A DNA stretch of 64,000 nucleotides, from assembly GCA_026936325.1 (NCBI GenBank), contig JAPTHN010000043.1, positions 1,124,637 through 1,188,636 of the forward strand, written 5' to 3'. A model generated the notes under the pieces. That model was not told where the DNA came from, searched no databases, and saw nothing but the letters and a program-made list of their open reading frames with translations. The translations under genes were made by a program, and so were the position numbers. Shown one piece after another: positions 10,806 to 21,904 of the stretch; positions within the stretch are counted from its first letter, which is position 1, and every line of letters starts with the position of its first letter. The stretch is from Platynereis dumerilii (taxonomy: Eukaryota > Annelida > Polychaeta > Phyllodocida > Nereididae).

Positions 10806-12245
10806 ACGTGAACACCCAGAAGGAATTTTCTAATGTTTAAAATATCCCTTGTTCATCATTCATAGAAAAAACCCATGTAATGGGTTAAGGCGATATCAGA
10901 TATTCTGAAGAACTGAATAATTAGCTTTGTTTTTGGAGAGAATTGATGGCAGTAAAAACTGGTACAACTTGATCTAGTTCCCCCGACCAGTAACCTGCTT
11001 GCGATGATAAAAATAGATAAGAACAGGTATTACATTAGACTTCAGATTTCCTGTTGATGTACGGTTTGACAGTCTACAAACTGAGGAAAATTCTCGCTAT
11101 GTATGTGTTAAATCGCTTGTAATGAGATGGAAGTTACTGTTTTTCGTTCTTGGTGAAAAATAATGGTTATCTTGTTATATTGTTTTCCAGGATTGCATTT
11201 TCTAGTTGGAAAGTGACTGATAAAGGGAAAAAAATCTAGGGCAGTGTTGAATCTCAATTACTGGTAAGATTTTAAAACCTGTTCTACTACCTGCTTGCTG
11301 CTTAACATGATTACAGTGTGACATATATGTAGATATCTAGTAGATCATGGTGGCGGTGTATGCTATCATGCTCTTCAGCATTCCTTATTTATAGGTCAAA
11401 ATTAGGGTGTGTTACCTTTCTCATAGGTCATATCTCAAGACCCATTGAAGATAGGAGGGATCATGACAATCAAAATTTGCAGGATGATCATATTATAGGG
11501 AGTAAATAATACATCTTCACATAAAAATTAGAATAGTTTTATGAAAATTGCAATAGACTGATTTTATTAATTTTCAATAATCAAAAAAGTCAACGAAGCC
11601 GATAAATTTTAAAACTGGGGAATAAGTAGATGGATGGGAAACTTCATTAAGTCATAAAACAGTTATCATTACATGGTCATTACCAAGGTTTCATATTGGC
11701 CCAGAGCTGGCCCAAAATCAGTAATGAGTTGTTAAACACATATTTTGTTTGATGTAGAGTAGGTTGGGGCAAGAAGCCCGGGTTAGGTGAGAAGCCCCCC
11801 CCCCCCCCAGGGTTTTATCTAAACTTACATTTTTGGTGCATTTTCTAATTGATAGGATTGAAGCTAGAGGCTCTTTAGGTGATGTCACAAATTTTCAAGG
11901 CAAACAGCACCAAACCATAGTAGAAATTAAACATAACGTGCACAAGGCACTTTAAAGCGTCTCTCGTGGCGTGCAGTGGAAATGTGCCATTATTTCGTAA
12001 ATATGCTGATAATAGGGAGAAACTTTGTTGTCGGTTCCTCCTCCCAGCCCAAAATTAACAAAAAGGAAAAGCCATATATTCACCCCTTGTTTTGCCCCCC
12101 CAGGCCATTTCTGGATATGCCCCGATATACGGGAATTGTCTTTTTCTTTATCAAAGCATATGAGCATATTTTTGATAATAAGTTTGAGAGAGGCTAAGGG
12201 GGGGGGGGTTGTCCCTGGTGGTGCTGTGGTAGGCAGTTTGTTAAA
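10806..12245. other. No gene seen
   Basis: AT-rich sequence with two C runs (about 11,796-11,810 and 12,098-12,104). The stretch 11,390-11,500 matches 26,755-26,900 in inverted orientation (TGCAAATTTTGA, GAGATAT, TATGAGAAA and CCTATAAATAA words), so both are copies of an unnamed repeat. Confidence 0.5.
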
Positions 12246-12720
12246 TAGCATCCAAATGATGTCACTGGCTGACATCAGGAGCTATAATGTCACCAACTGA
12301 TGTCACCGACTGGCATCACTGGCTGATGTTACCGGCCAGTGCCATTGGTTGATGTCAGATCGCCCTGCTGGCATCACCAACTGATGTCACCAACTGATGT
12401 CACCAACTGATGTCACCAACTGATGTCACCAACTGATGTCACCAACTGATGTCACCAACTGATGTCACCAACTGATGTCACCAACTGATGTCACCAACTG
12501 ATGTCACCAACTGATGTCACCAACTGATGTCACCTACTGATGTCACCTACTGATGTCATCTGTGGAAGTCATCGCCTGACATGACCAACTGATGTCAGTG
12601 GATGACAGCACCAACTGACATTGCCTGTTGATGTCACTGACTGACATGACCGACTGATGTCACTGGCTTACATCATTAACTGATTGCACAAGCTGACATC
12701 ACCTTCTGACACCTCAAATG
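12246..12720. repeat. 13-bp minisatellite AACTGATGTCACC
   Basis: About 14 near-perfect tandem copies run from 12,374 to 12,556. Degenerate copies (GGCTGATGTTACC, GACTGGCATCACT and the like) extend on both sides. The same CTGATGTCA vocabulary returns at 20,360-20,590 and 21,274-21,504, on the far side of the long inverted repeat. Confidence 0.9.
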
Positions 12721-12904
12721 CAATTCCTCTTCTGCGATTGGTCAGAATGATGTCACATGACAGGGATCAGAAAAGACTGTTGCCCTCTCAGAGGGCATCA
12801 GTTCACGAATTCACATTGAGGCTGACTGCTGATCAAGATGGCTTTACAGAAGTTGGTGTTGGAACCACAGATGTTACCTGAGCCTTTTTTATCTGATGAA
12901 AATG

Positions 12905-13800
12905 CAAAAGACAATAGGGCATGCCATCCTCTTGTTGTGACGTCACCATTTCCCACAGGTGGCACCACTGTTTTGAGGCCTACAGCCACAGCATAAAAGC
13001 ATGCTTTTGCATGGTTTTCAAGACAAAAAGGGGCCTACAGCCACTAATACTGGTCCGATATGCAAAATTAAAAAAGCATCATGGAGGAAACAACATTTTC
13101 CAGCACCTAGACTCATAAAAATTGTTACTTCTACAAAATCTGTAAGGCAATCAGCGAGTAAACTTTGATTTAGCATATTTTCTCTCTGGTGAAAAATTTC
13201 TTGCTCTGAAATGATTAAAGTTAGAAAGATGGTTTTGATGTCAAAAGATGCCTATGTTAAAGGGCAATATTAATTAGAAATTTCATGCTCCTACCTGTAT
13301 TGGTTTCCTCGAGACTAAGCCTTAAGTCACCCAAAAGTGCAATTCTTTTAGGTTTTTTTGCGAAATTATTTTTTCAGAGGATAAAAGTCTGCTACAAAGT
13401 TTAAAAAAAAAATCCCAAACTGAATCTATCATCAAGGCCTATACTTGCAGATTCCGAAAATGTAAAAAAAAGTTTTGTGAGTCCAATAGTTAGTGATTTC
13501 TGATGAGATACATTTGAACATGCACAAATGCAGTTATGACGTCAGAATGCCATTATAAGACATTTTTTGATAGAATCTTGTGTTGAGAGCTTAAAAAGTC
13601 TGCTATAAAGTTTGAGAAAAATTTCAAACAAAATCAGTCATCAAGGACTATTCTTGCAGATTCTAAAATGCAAAACTTATATTTTTGAGATTCTAATATT
13701 TGCTGATTTATGATGAAGTATGCTTCAAGCACAGAGCTAGACGAAAGAATACCTATTTTGGCAGCATTCTTGTACAGTTTGGGAAAAAAATTCAAGGCAT
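12905..13800. repeat. Left arm of long inverted repeat LIR-1
   Basis: It matches 17,245-18,150 in reverse complement over about 0.9 kb with moderate divergence. Landmarks are AGGGCATG, AGGCCTACAGCCACAGCAT, CATGCTTTTGCATGG and CAGCACCTAGACTCAT near the outer end, and ATTCTTGCAGATTC further in. Each arm also holds a diverged direct duplication of about 170-200 bp (GCATTCTGACGTC to the tract with CTTTATAGCAGAC). Confidence 0.85.
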
Positions 13801-13815
13801 ATATATGTACTCCTT

Positions 13816-14166
13816 CTTCAAACATCTGCTCTTCTTCCTCTTCTTCCTCCTCTTCCTCTTCTTCCTCTTTCTGCTCCTCCTCTTCCTCTTTCTCCTCCTC
13901 CTCTTCCTTCTTCTTCTCCCTCCTCTCATCTCCTCATATACTTCTCCTCCACCCATCCCCTATTTCACATACTACTCCTCCTCCTCCTCCTCCTTAACGT
14001 GTCCTCTTCCTGTCCTATTTAGCCTACCGAGTACAAAAATACAGGACGTAAAGCCCGAATCATCCATCAATTCTCCCACTCCTCATCCTACTTCTCATCC
14101 TGCTCCCATGTTCAACTACTTCCACGCCTCCTATCTTCCTTATCCTCCTCTCATCTCCTCCTCCTG
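13816..14166. repeat. CT-rich polypyrimidine tract
   Basis: (TCTTCC)n and (TCC)n words run for about 180 bp and then grade into degenerate pyrimidine-rich sequence. It lies just inside the left arm of LIR-1. The poly-Ser/Phe/Leu frames are translations of the repeat. Confidence 0.9.
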
Positions 14167-14825
14167 ATTTGACCACTGAATAATACATTTGCTATTTTGT
14201 CTAACCTTATGAATTTTATGAAATTGGGACTTGAAGTGTTTTTTAATTTTATATATACTATAAGTTTGAAAAAATTCAGGACTTTATCGTATCGAATACA
14301 TTTTAATAGGCATATCCCAATAGGCCGGGAGTCTCGGTTTGTATTCTTTTGTCATGTATGTTATGTTATGTTAGTTTATTATGATGCCAGAAAAAGCAAA
14401 ATATAGATAGATTTCAAATATAGATAGAATAATAATTAGTTCATAATTAATATTAACATTAAACAAAGGTAGTATAAATATTAGAATACAATAATTTTAA
14501 AGAACATATAAATAATTAATTGCATTATTCAAGTAATTCCAAGTATCCAAGAAATTTCTCATTGAAATACTAAATTTCATTGATGCAATTGTAGAGGCGC
14601 ATTTTTCCAACTTCTAAAGCGTATCTAGAAAAGTTTGAAGATCGTCTGAACTTTCAATTGTTATTTTTTAATTTTCCTTTGTTTTACAGATGATTTTCAG
14701 ATCTTTTGTCCATGTGGCTGCAATTTTGTCTTCTTTTTTTAAAGTCCCACATTTATAGAAAATTTCCTGTTCTTCTTTATTTAAATTTTCGTTTTTATAT
14801 ATACACCAGTTCTTTTCAGTTTGCT

Positions 14826-16399
14826 CAGTGGCGTAGCCAGAGGGGGGAAGTTCCCCCCCCCCCCGAAAAGATTTTGGGGAAATTTTTGCAGACATATTGC
14901 CCAAAATGGGGAAAAAAATGGAAATTGTAAGAAAAATGGGAAATGATAAGCAAAATGGGGAAATGTTCAGCAAAATGAGGGAAATAACCAGAATAGAGGG
15001 AAATGGTAAAAAATTATGGGAAATAGATTAAAAGAAATTGAAAGAAAAGGGGATTATACGAAGAGTTTTATGAGATTTGCCTATTTTGTCTTCACAATTT
15101 CCCCAATTTTCTGGCCCAAAATGACATGCATCTGCAAAAAAAAAAAATTTCACAAACATTTTCAAATTGTAACCAACGCATATGGGACAGTTTTTGTGAT
15201 CAAAGAAAGGTGTGCCAGGCCTTAGGTATTTGCAAATATTTTTAATCAAAATATGTATCTTTCTTTGAACCCTCACCTGCTTGTCAGTGAGGTGTACCAG
15301 AGTATGATACCTGAAGTTCAGAGGCTTTGCTTCACAAGATTACGGCTAAGCTCGCACAGAATGCGTTATGAGACAGGAAGATGGGCGCGAATTCCTGCTA
15401 ATCAGAGGATGTTCCAATGTTGGAGCGTCCAAAACGAGAGCCACATCTTGCTGCACTGTGGATTAGCAGCACATCTTAGAGAGGAGTTGAATATTTGTGG
15501 AGAAACAACATGTGACATTTTTGATGGTGAAAATAATGGCGCCAGTTTGCAGTGCAATTACTGCTTTAATTTGCTGAAATTATTTGAGTGATGACTGTCA
15601 TAATTACTATGATCATTTTCAATTTGGACATTTTGTTGAAATATTGACATTTAAATTTCACTTGCTACAGATGCTTTGTACAACCAATGTTGGACATGTT
15701 TTACACGTCAATAAATAACTTATTAACTATCTAACAAAATTTGCAAGATTTCCAATTTTATGATTTCACTTTTTGGAAATGTCCACCTTATATTATTTTC
15801 CTTAAATTTACCAATTTTAAGAAACTTACCAAACTGTTATTTCAAACTTCCCCAATATTTCTCTTAAACCTTTTCTAAAACGAAATTTTCTCCATAGTTT
15901 TTGAAGTGATATTTCTGTGAACTGAAAGAAAATTTCTCAAGAGCTTTCATTTATCATGTTTATATCTCAACAGAATGCATAGAATTCTGCAACATCGGTT
16001 TTTCTCCTTTCAACATTTATTTCCTTTGATTTCAGATCCTAGCTTTCCCTATTTTTTCAAAGAAATGCTTAATTTTTTCAGTTATAGGCCCATCTTCCAC
16101 GAATTTCTTTAAATTGCCAACCAAGAAAGCAATTTCTTTAGCTCTTTTAAACATTTCCCAACTTTTTAGCATTTTCACGGTATTATCCAGACATATTCAC
16201 CATATTATTCAGACATATTACCAAGTAATTATTAATAATTTAGGGACAACCAAAATGGTAATGAGATTCTGAAAGAACTTATTAACATTGTGTTACAATG
16301 CGCGACACCCGAAAAGCCTGTTGCCTTGGTAGCGATAATAATTTTGGGGAAATGTCTTGGTGGTTTGCCCCCCTGGAAAAAACCCTGGCTACGCCACTG
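14826..16399. mobile_element. hAT-like element, 1,574 bp, perfect 8-bp target duplication
   Basis: The ends are inverted copies of CAGTGGCGTAGCCAG, a terminal repeat seen widely in animal genomes. AGTTTGCT lies directly outside both ends (14,818-14,825 and 16,400-16,407), an 8-bp duplication as expected for hAT. The terminal CAGTG fits the hAT YARNG rule. The interior holds words such as AAATGGGGAAAT near the left end and a LINE fragment, but no transposase, so it is non-autonomous. Confidence 0.9.
15250..15722 (+). mobile_element. LINE 3' fragment inside the hAT-like element
   Basis: The frame 15,253-15,591 reads LRLSSHRMRYETGRWARIP, then a cysteine/histidine knuckle ending ESHILLHC. This is the typical C-terminus of a group of invertebrate LINEs. 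The 3' end is near CAATAAATAACTTATTAAC at 15,708-15,726. It is 5'-truncated. Confidence 0.75.
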
Positions 16400-17244
16400 A
16401 GTTTGCTTCTCAGATTTATAATGTATTTCTTTTCGTTTCCAGCTGTTGTTAAATTTAATTAGCATTACATTAGGGTTTTCCTTTTGCTCCTGTGGTGATC
16501 TGTTATGGTTGTCACTTTCCTCCATAACACTCATTGTGAGATCGAATGCCTTCAGTTCATATCCATCTTATCTTTTATAAGTTCAACAAATTCTTTCTCA
16601 TTTGATTTACCTGTTAATCTAATCAATCTGAGCACTTTTGATTTTGTCCCCTTTTTTGTGCATCTGTTTTCCTTATGCAACTCTGGTGCTTTGTCTATTG
16701 ATCAGTGAGCCTTTTATCTATGTTTTGGTCATTCAGCCTCATTTTCAGGTTGCAGTCATTGAGCCTCTTTTCCAGGTCAGTGATTCTGGCGCCTTGTTCT
16801 GCTATTTTTTCCTGTTGCATCTTGATACTCTCTTTGTTGAAATTAATTTCTTTTTTGAGCTCCACGATGAGTGGCTTCATCATGTCTGTGACAGTGACAG
16901 CCAATTTTTGGCTTTGCATCTTTGCAAAATTGCATTTTCTATGTCATTTAACGTAGAATCCTCACTCGTGCTTGGTGTTGTCGGGGACTCAAAACATATC
17001 TCACCATGATTATATCACAAACTACAGGACTTATATAATATGCCAATATTGTGCTTGATGGTTGATTTGAATTGGATTTTTTCTGAAACCTCATAGCAAA
17101 CTTTAAACATCTGAAAACAAAATTGTCCCCAAAAAAAGTTGAAAATTGACAAGTCGTGCATATTGTGACATAGATCTCATTGTAAATCAGAAAATATTTG
17201 ACTCTCAATATTATTTTTAACCATTTTAGATTATGCAAGTGTTA

Positions 17245-18150
17245 TCCTTGGTTAGAATATTTTCTCTCAAAATAGCAGACTTTAAAACTCTGAACACAAG
17301 AATGTTGCCAAAAAGTGCCCTAAAATCGGCATTCTGACGTCGTAACTCAGTTTGTACATGGTGAAACATAGGCCTATCTCATCATAAATCTGCAATTATT
17401 AGACTCAAAATATATAAATTTAGACTTTTAGAATCTACAAGAATAGTCCTTGATTTTTTTTGCTCTAACTTTATGGCAGACTTAAGCTCTCAACACAAGA
17501 ATTTATAAAAAAAGTAAAAAATTGGCATTCTGACGTCATAACTCAGTTTGTGCATGTAAAATTGTATCTCATCATAAATCGGCAACTATTGGACTCACAT
17601 AACTTTTTTTTACATTTTCGGAATCTGCAAGTATAGGCCTTGATGATAGATTCGGTTTGGGATTTTTAAAAAAACTTTATAGCAGACTTTTTTCCTCTGA
17701 AAAAATAATTTCGCAAAAAACCTAAAAAAATTTGTACTTTTTGGTGACTTAAGGCTTAGTCTTGAAGAAACCAATACAGGTAGGAGCATGAAATGTCTAA
17801 TTAGTATTGCCTTTTAATATAGGCATCTTTTGACATCAAAACCATCATTCTAACTTTAATCATTTCAGAGCAAGGAATTTTTTACTCACGAGAAAATATG
17901 CTTAATTAAAGTTCTAGCGCTGAATGCGACCCATTTTTTTAGGAGCAACAATTTTGATGAGTCTAGGTGCTGGAAAATATTGTTTCCTCCATGATGCTTT
18001 TCAAATTTTGTATATAAGACCAATATTAATGTCTGTAGGCCTGTTTTTGTCTTGAAAACCATGCAAAAGCATGCTTTTATGCTGTGGCTGTAGGCCTCAA
18101 AATGGTGGCGCCACCATAGTGGAAAAGCACAGAACTACAAGTCGACATGC
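17245..18150. repeat. Right arm of long inverted repeat LIR-1
   Basis: Reverse complement of 12,905-13,800. The inner end holds two diverged direct copies of the same about 190-bp unit (17,330-17,490 and 17,520-17,700). The outer end is at GACATGCCCTATTTGATCC. From 18,151 to about 18,380 the sequence is unique and leads into the 18-bp minisatellite. Confidence 0.85.
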
Positions 18151-18384
18151 CCTATTTGATCCAAGACATTGCTGCCGCTTCACTTGTTTATTTCAACTGA
18201 ACTGAGTATTTGTGACCATTGTTATGCCACCGCATTGTGATGTCATAGAGTTGTGACGTCACCACAGTGAGTTTGTAAATAGATCCTTGCTCTTCACAAA
18301 ATTAAACTAGAACTGGGTGCATGAGATGCAAAAACGTAGCTCTGCTACCAGTGCACGACATTAAAATACTGTGCAGCCAATAGG

Positions 18385-20325
18385 TAAACATTACACCCAT
18401 TGCCAACATAACACCCATTGGCAACATTTACCCATTGGCAACATTACACCCATAGGCAACATTACACCAATTGGCAACATCACACCCATAGGTAACATTA
18501 CACCATTGGTAACATAACACCATTGGTAACATTACACCCTTTGGCAACATTACACCCATTGGTAACATTACACCTATTGGCAACATTACACCAATGGCAA
18601 CATTACACCCATTGTCAATATTACACCCATTGGCAACACTACACCCATTGGCAACATTACACCCATTGGCAACATTACACCATTGACAACATTACACCCA
18701 TTGGCAACATTACACCCATTTGCAACATTACACCATGGGCAACATTACAGCCATTGGCAAAATTACAACCAATGGCAACATTACACCAATGGCAAAATTA
18801 CACCAATGGCAACATTACACCCATTGGCAACATTACACCCATTAGCAACATTAAACCCATTGGCAACATTACACCCAATGGCAACATTACTACCATTTCC
18901 AACATTACATTATTGGCAACATTACACCTATTGGCAATATTACACCCATTGGCAACATTACACCCATTTCCAACATTACACTATTGGCAACATTACACCC
19001 ATTGGCAATATTACACCCATTGGCAACACTACACCCATTGGCAACATTACACCCATTGGCAACATTACACCCATTGGCAACATTACATCATTGGCAACAT
19101 TACATCATTGACAACACTACACCCATGGGCAACATTACATCATTGGCAACATTACATCCATTGGCAACATAACACCAATTGGCAATCTTACACCCATAGG
19201 CAACACTACACCCATACACAATATTACACCCATAGGCAACGTTAAACCCTTGGCAACATTACAACCATTGGCAACATTACATCCATTGGCAACATTACAC
19301 CCATAGGCAACATTACACCCACTGGCAACATTACACCATTGGTAACATTACACCCATTGGCACATTACACCAATTGGCAACATTACACCAATTGGCAATC
19401 TTACACCCATTGGCAACATTACACCCATAGGCTACATTACACCCATTGGCAACATTACACCATTGGCAACATTACACCCATTGGCAACATTACACCCATT
19501 GGCAACATTACACCCATTGGCAACATTACACCCATTGACAACATTACACCCATTGGCAACATTACACCCATAGGCAACATTACACCCATTGGCAACATTA
19601 CACCCATTGGCAACATTACACCCATAGGCAACGTTACACCCATTGACAACATTACACTCATTGGCAACATTACACTCATTGACAACAATACACCCATTGG
19701 CAACATTACACCCTTTGGCAACATTACACCCATTGACAACATTACACCCATTGGCAACATTACACCCAATGGCAACATTACATCCATTGGCAACATTGCA
19801 CCCATTGGCAACATTACACCCATCGGCAACATTACACCCATAGGCAACATCACACAATTGGCTACATTACACCCATTGGCAACATTACACCATTGGCAAC
19901 ATTACACCCTTTGGCAACATTACACCCATTGGCAACATTACACCCATTGGCAACATTACACCCATTGACAACATTACACCCATTGGCAACATTACACCCA
20001 TAGGCAACATTACACCCATTGGCAACATTACACCCATTGGCAACATTACACCCATAGGCAACGTTACACTCATTGGCAACATTACACTCATTGACAACAA
20101 TACACCCATTGGCAACATTACACCCTTTGGCAACATTACACCCATTGACAACATTACAACCATTGGCAACATTACACCCATTGGCAACATTACACCCATT
20201 GACAAAATTACACCCATAGGCAACATTACACCCATTAGCAACATTACACCCTTAGGCAACATCACACAATTGGCAACACTACACCCATTGGTAACATTAC
20301 ACCCATTGGTAACATTACACCCATA
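18385..20325. repeat. 18-bp minisatellite ACATTACACCCATTGGCA, first array
   Basis: Roughly 108 tandem copies of an 18-bp unit with common variants (CCATAGGCA, CCATTGACA, CCAATGGCA). Because 18 is divisible by 3 all six frames stay open for long stretches; the repetitive frames are not genes. A higher-order repeat of about 23-24 units is visible: the variant run around 19,620-19,740 (GGCAACGTTACA, CACTCATT, GACAACAATACA, CCCTTTGGC) recurs about 411-430 bp later. Confidence 0.97.
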
Positions 20326-20666
20326 GGTAAACATCGTAGGTAAACAATACATCGTTTGTACAATGACATCACCAGCTGATCACCAGCCGATGTCATGAAC
20401 TGAAGTCACAGGCTGATATCACCAGATGACATTACTGGCTGATTTTGCTGGCTGATGTCACAACATCACCAACTGAAGTCACTGGCTGATGCCACCTGGT
20501 GATGTCACCGGCTTACATCACCAACTCATGTCACTGACTGACATCACTGACTGACATTGATTGACATCATTGACCATGTCATAACTAGGGGAGCTCCTAA
20601 GCACAGGAGGAAATTCCAATAAGGAAAAGAAGAAAGTGGAGTCACCTAGTGTAAATACACAGAACT
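20326..20666. repeat. Unique block with CTGATGTCA words, duplication copy 1
   Basis: It runs from GGTAAACATCGTAGG to TAAATACACAGAACT and contains many degenerate GATGTCA/GACATCA words related to the 13-bp minisatellite at 12.3 kb. It is repeated at 21,240-21,580 at a constant offset of 914 bp with no difference that I noticed. The homology also covers the end of the 18-bp array from about 20,200. Confidence 0.9.
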
Positions 20667-21239
20667 GGTAACATTACACTCATTGGCACATTACACCCAT
20701 TGGCAACATTACACCACTTGGCAACATTACACCCATAGGCAACATTGCACCCATTGGCAATATTACACCCATTGGCAACATTGCACCCATTGGCAACATT
20801 ACACCCATTGGCAACATTGCACCCATTGGCAACATTACACCCATTGGCAACATTACACCCATTGGCAACATTACACCCATTGGCAACATTACACCCTTGG
20901 CTAAATTACACCCATTGGCAACATTACACCCATTGGCAACATTACACCCATAGGCAACGTAACACTCATTGGCAACATTACACCCATTGACAACATTACA
21001 CCCATAGGCAACATTACACCCATTGACAACATTACACCAATTGGCAACATTACACCCATAGGCAACATTACACCCATTGGCAACATTACACCCATTGACA
21101 ACATTACACCCATTGACAACATTACACCCATAGGCAACATTACACCCATTAGCAACATTACACCCTTAGGCAACATCACACAATTGGCAACACTACACCC
21201 ATTGGTAACATTACACCCATTGGTAACATTACACCCATA
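20667..21239. repeat. 18-bp minisatellite, second array
   Basis: About 31 copies of the same 18-bp unit as the first array, with a run of GCACCCATTGGCAACATT variants at its start. It lies between the two copies of the unique block, so the arrangement is a 914-bp tandem duplication of array end plus block. Confidence 0.95.
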
Positions 21240-21580
21240 GGTAAACATCGTAGGTAAACAATACATCGTTTGTACAATGACATCACCAGCTGATCACCAG
21301 CCGATGTCATGAACTGAAGTCACAGGCTGATATCACCAGATGACATTACTGGCTGATTTTGCTGGCTGATGTCACAACATCACCAACTGAAGTCACTGGC
21401 TGATGCCACCTGGTGATGTCACCGGCTTACATCACCAACTCATGTCACTGACTGACATCACTGACTGACATTGATTGACATCATTGACCATGTCATAACT
21501 AGGGGAGCTCCTAAGCACAGGAGGAAATTCCAATAAGGAAAAGAAGAAAGTGGAGTCACCTAGTGTAAATACACAGAACT
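21240..21580. repeat. Unique block with CTGATGTCA words, duplication copy 2
   Basis: Second copy of 20,326-20,666. Downstream from 21,581 the sequence is unique and leads into the LINE at 21.9 kb. Confidence 0.9.
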
Positions 21581-21904
21581 ACTGTGGTTGCCATGGAGAT
21601 GTTGGGGAACCCCCTTGCTGGGGAAATCCCAATGATGTCATTCCTGGTTGGATCATTGGGGTAGAATGGATTTCCCTTGCTGGAGGCTTTATTATACAAT
21701 TCACATGTACCAAAAGTTGAATGCTTAATGTGTAGGAGTATGACATGGTGTACTGTAAGTGGCATCAAGATTGAAGATGGTAAGCAACAGATAATTCGCC
21801 CACAAGATTTTTGACGTTGACTGTAACAATAGCTTCTCTCTAACCATAGTAGAAATTAAAAAAGGAAAATAATGTGCATGGTTTTTGTAACTTTGATTAA
21901 TTCT

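Larger units (their letters stand above)
14640..16980 (-). pseudogene. LINE ORF1-like protein, split by a hAT-like element
   Basis: On the minus strand 16,919-16,695 encodes a charged coiled coil (TDMMKPLIVELKKEI, KMQQEKIAEQGARITDLEKRL). After the inserted element comes WCIYKNENLNKEEQEIFYK and KIAATWTKDLKIICKT. The second block fits the C-terminal domain of ORF1 proteins of L1/CR1-type LINEs (NEdLT...tWt.dGkI pattern). Frameshifts occur near 16,920 and between 16,690 and 16,500. Dropping the insert and one copy of its 8-bp target duplication rejoins the frame as YKSEKQTEKNWCIY. Confidence 0.7.

Noticed and set aside
13700-14167. Ser/Phe/Leu-rich open frames of 95-155 codons
   Set aside because: They come from the CT-rich tract.
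18523-21266. Many long repetitive open frames (TLHPLA- and MLPMGV-type) on both strands
   Set aside because: They are translations of an 18-bp tandem repeat, whose length keeps all frames open; there is no gene evidence.
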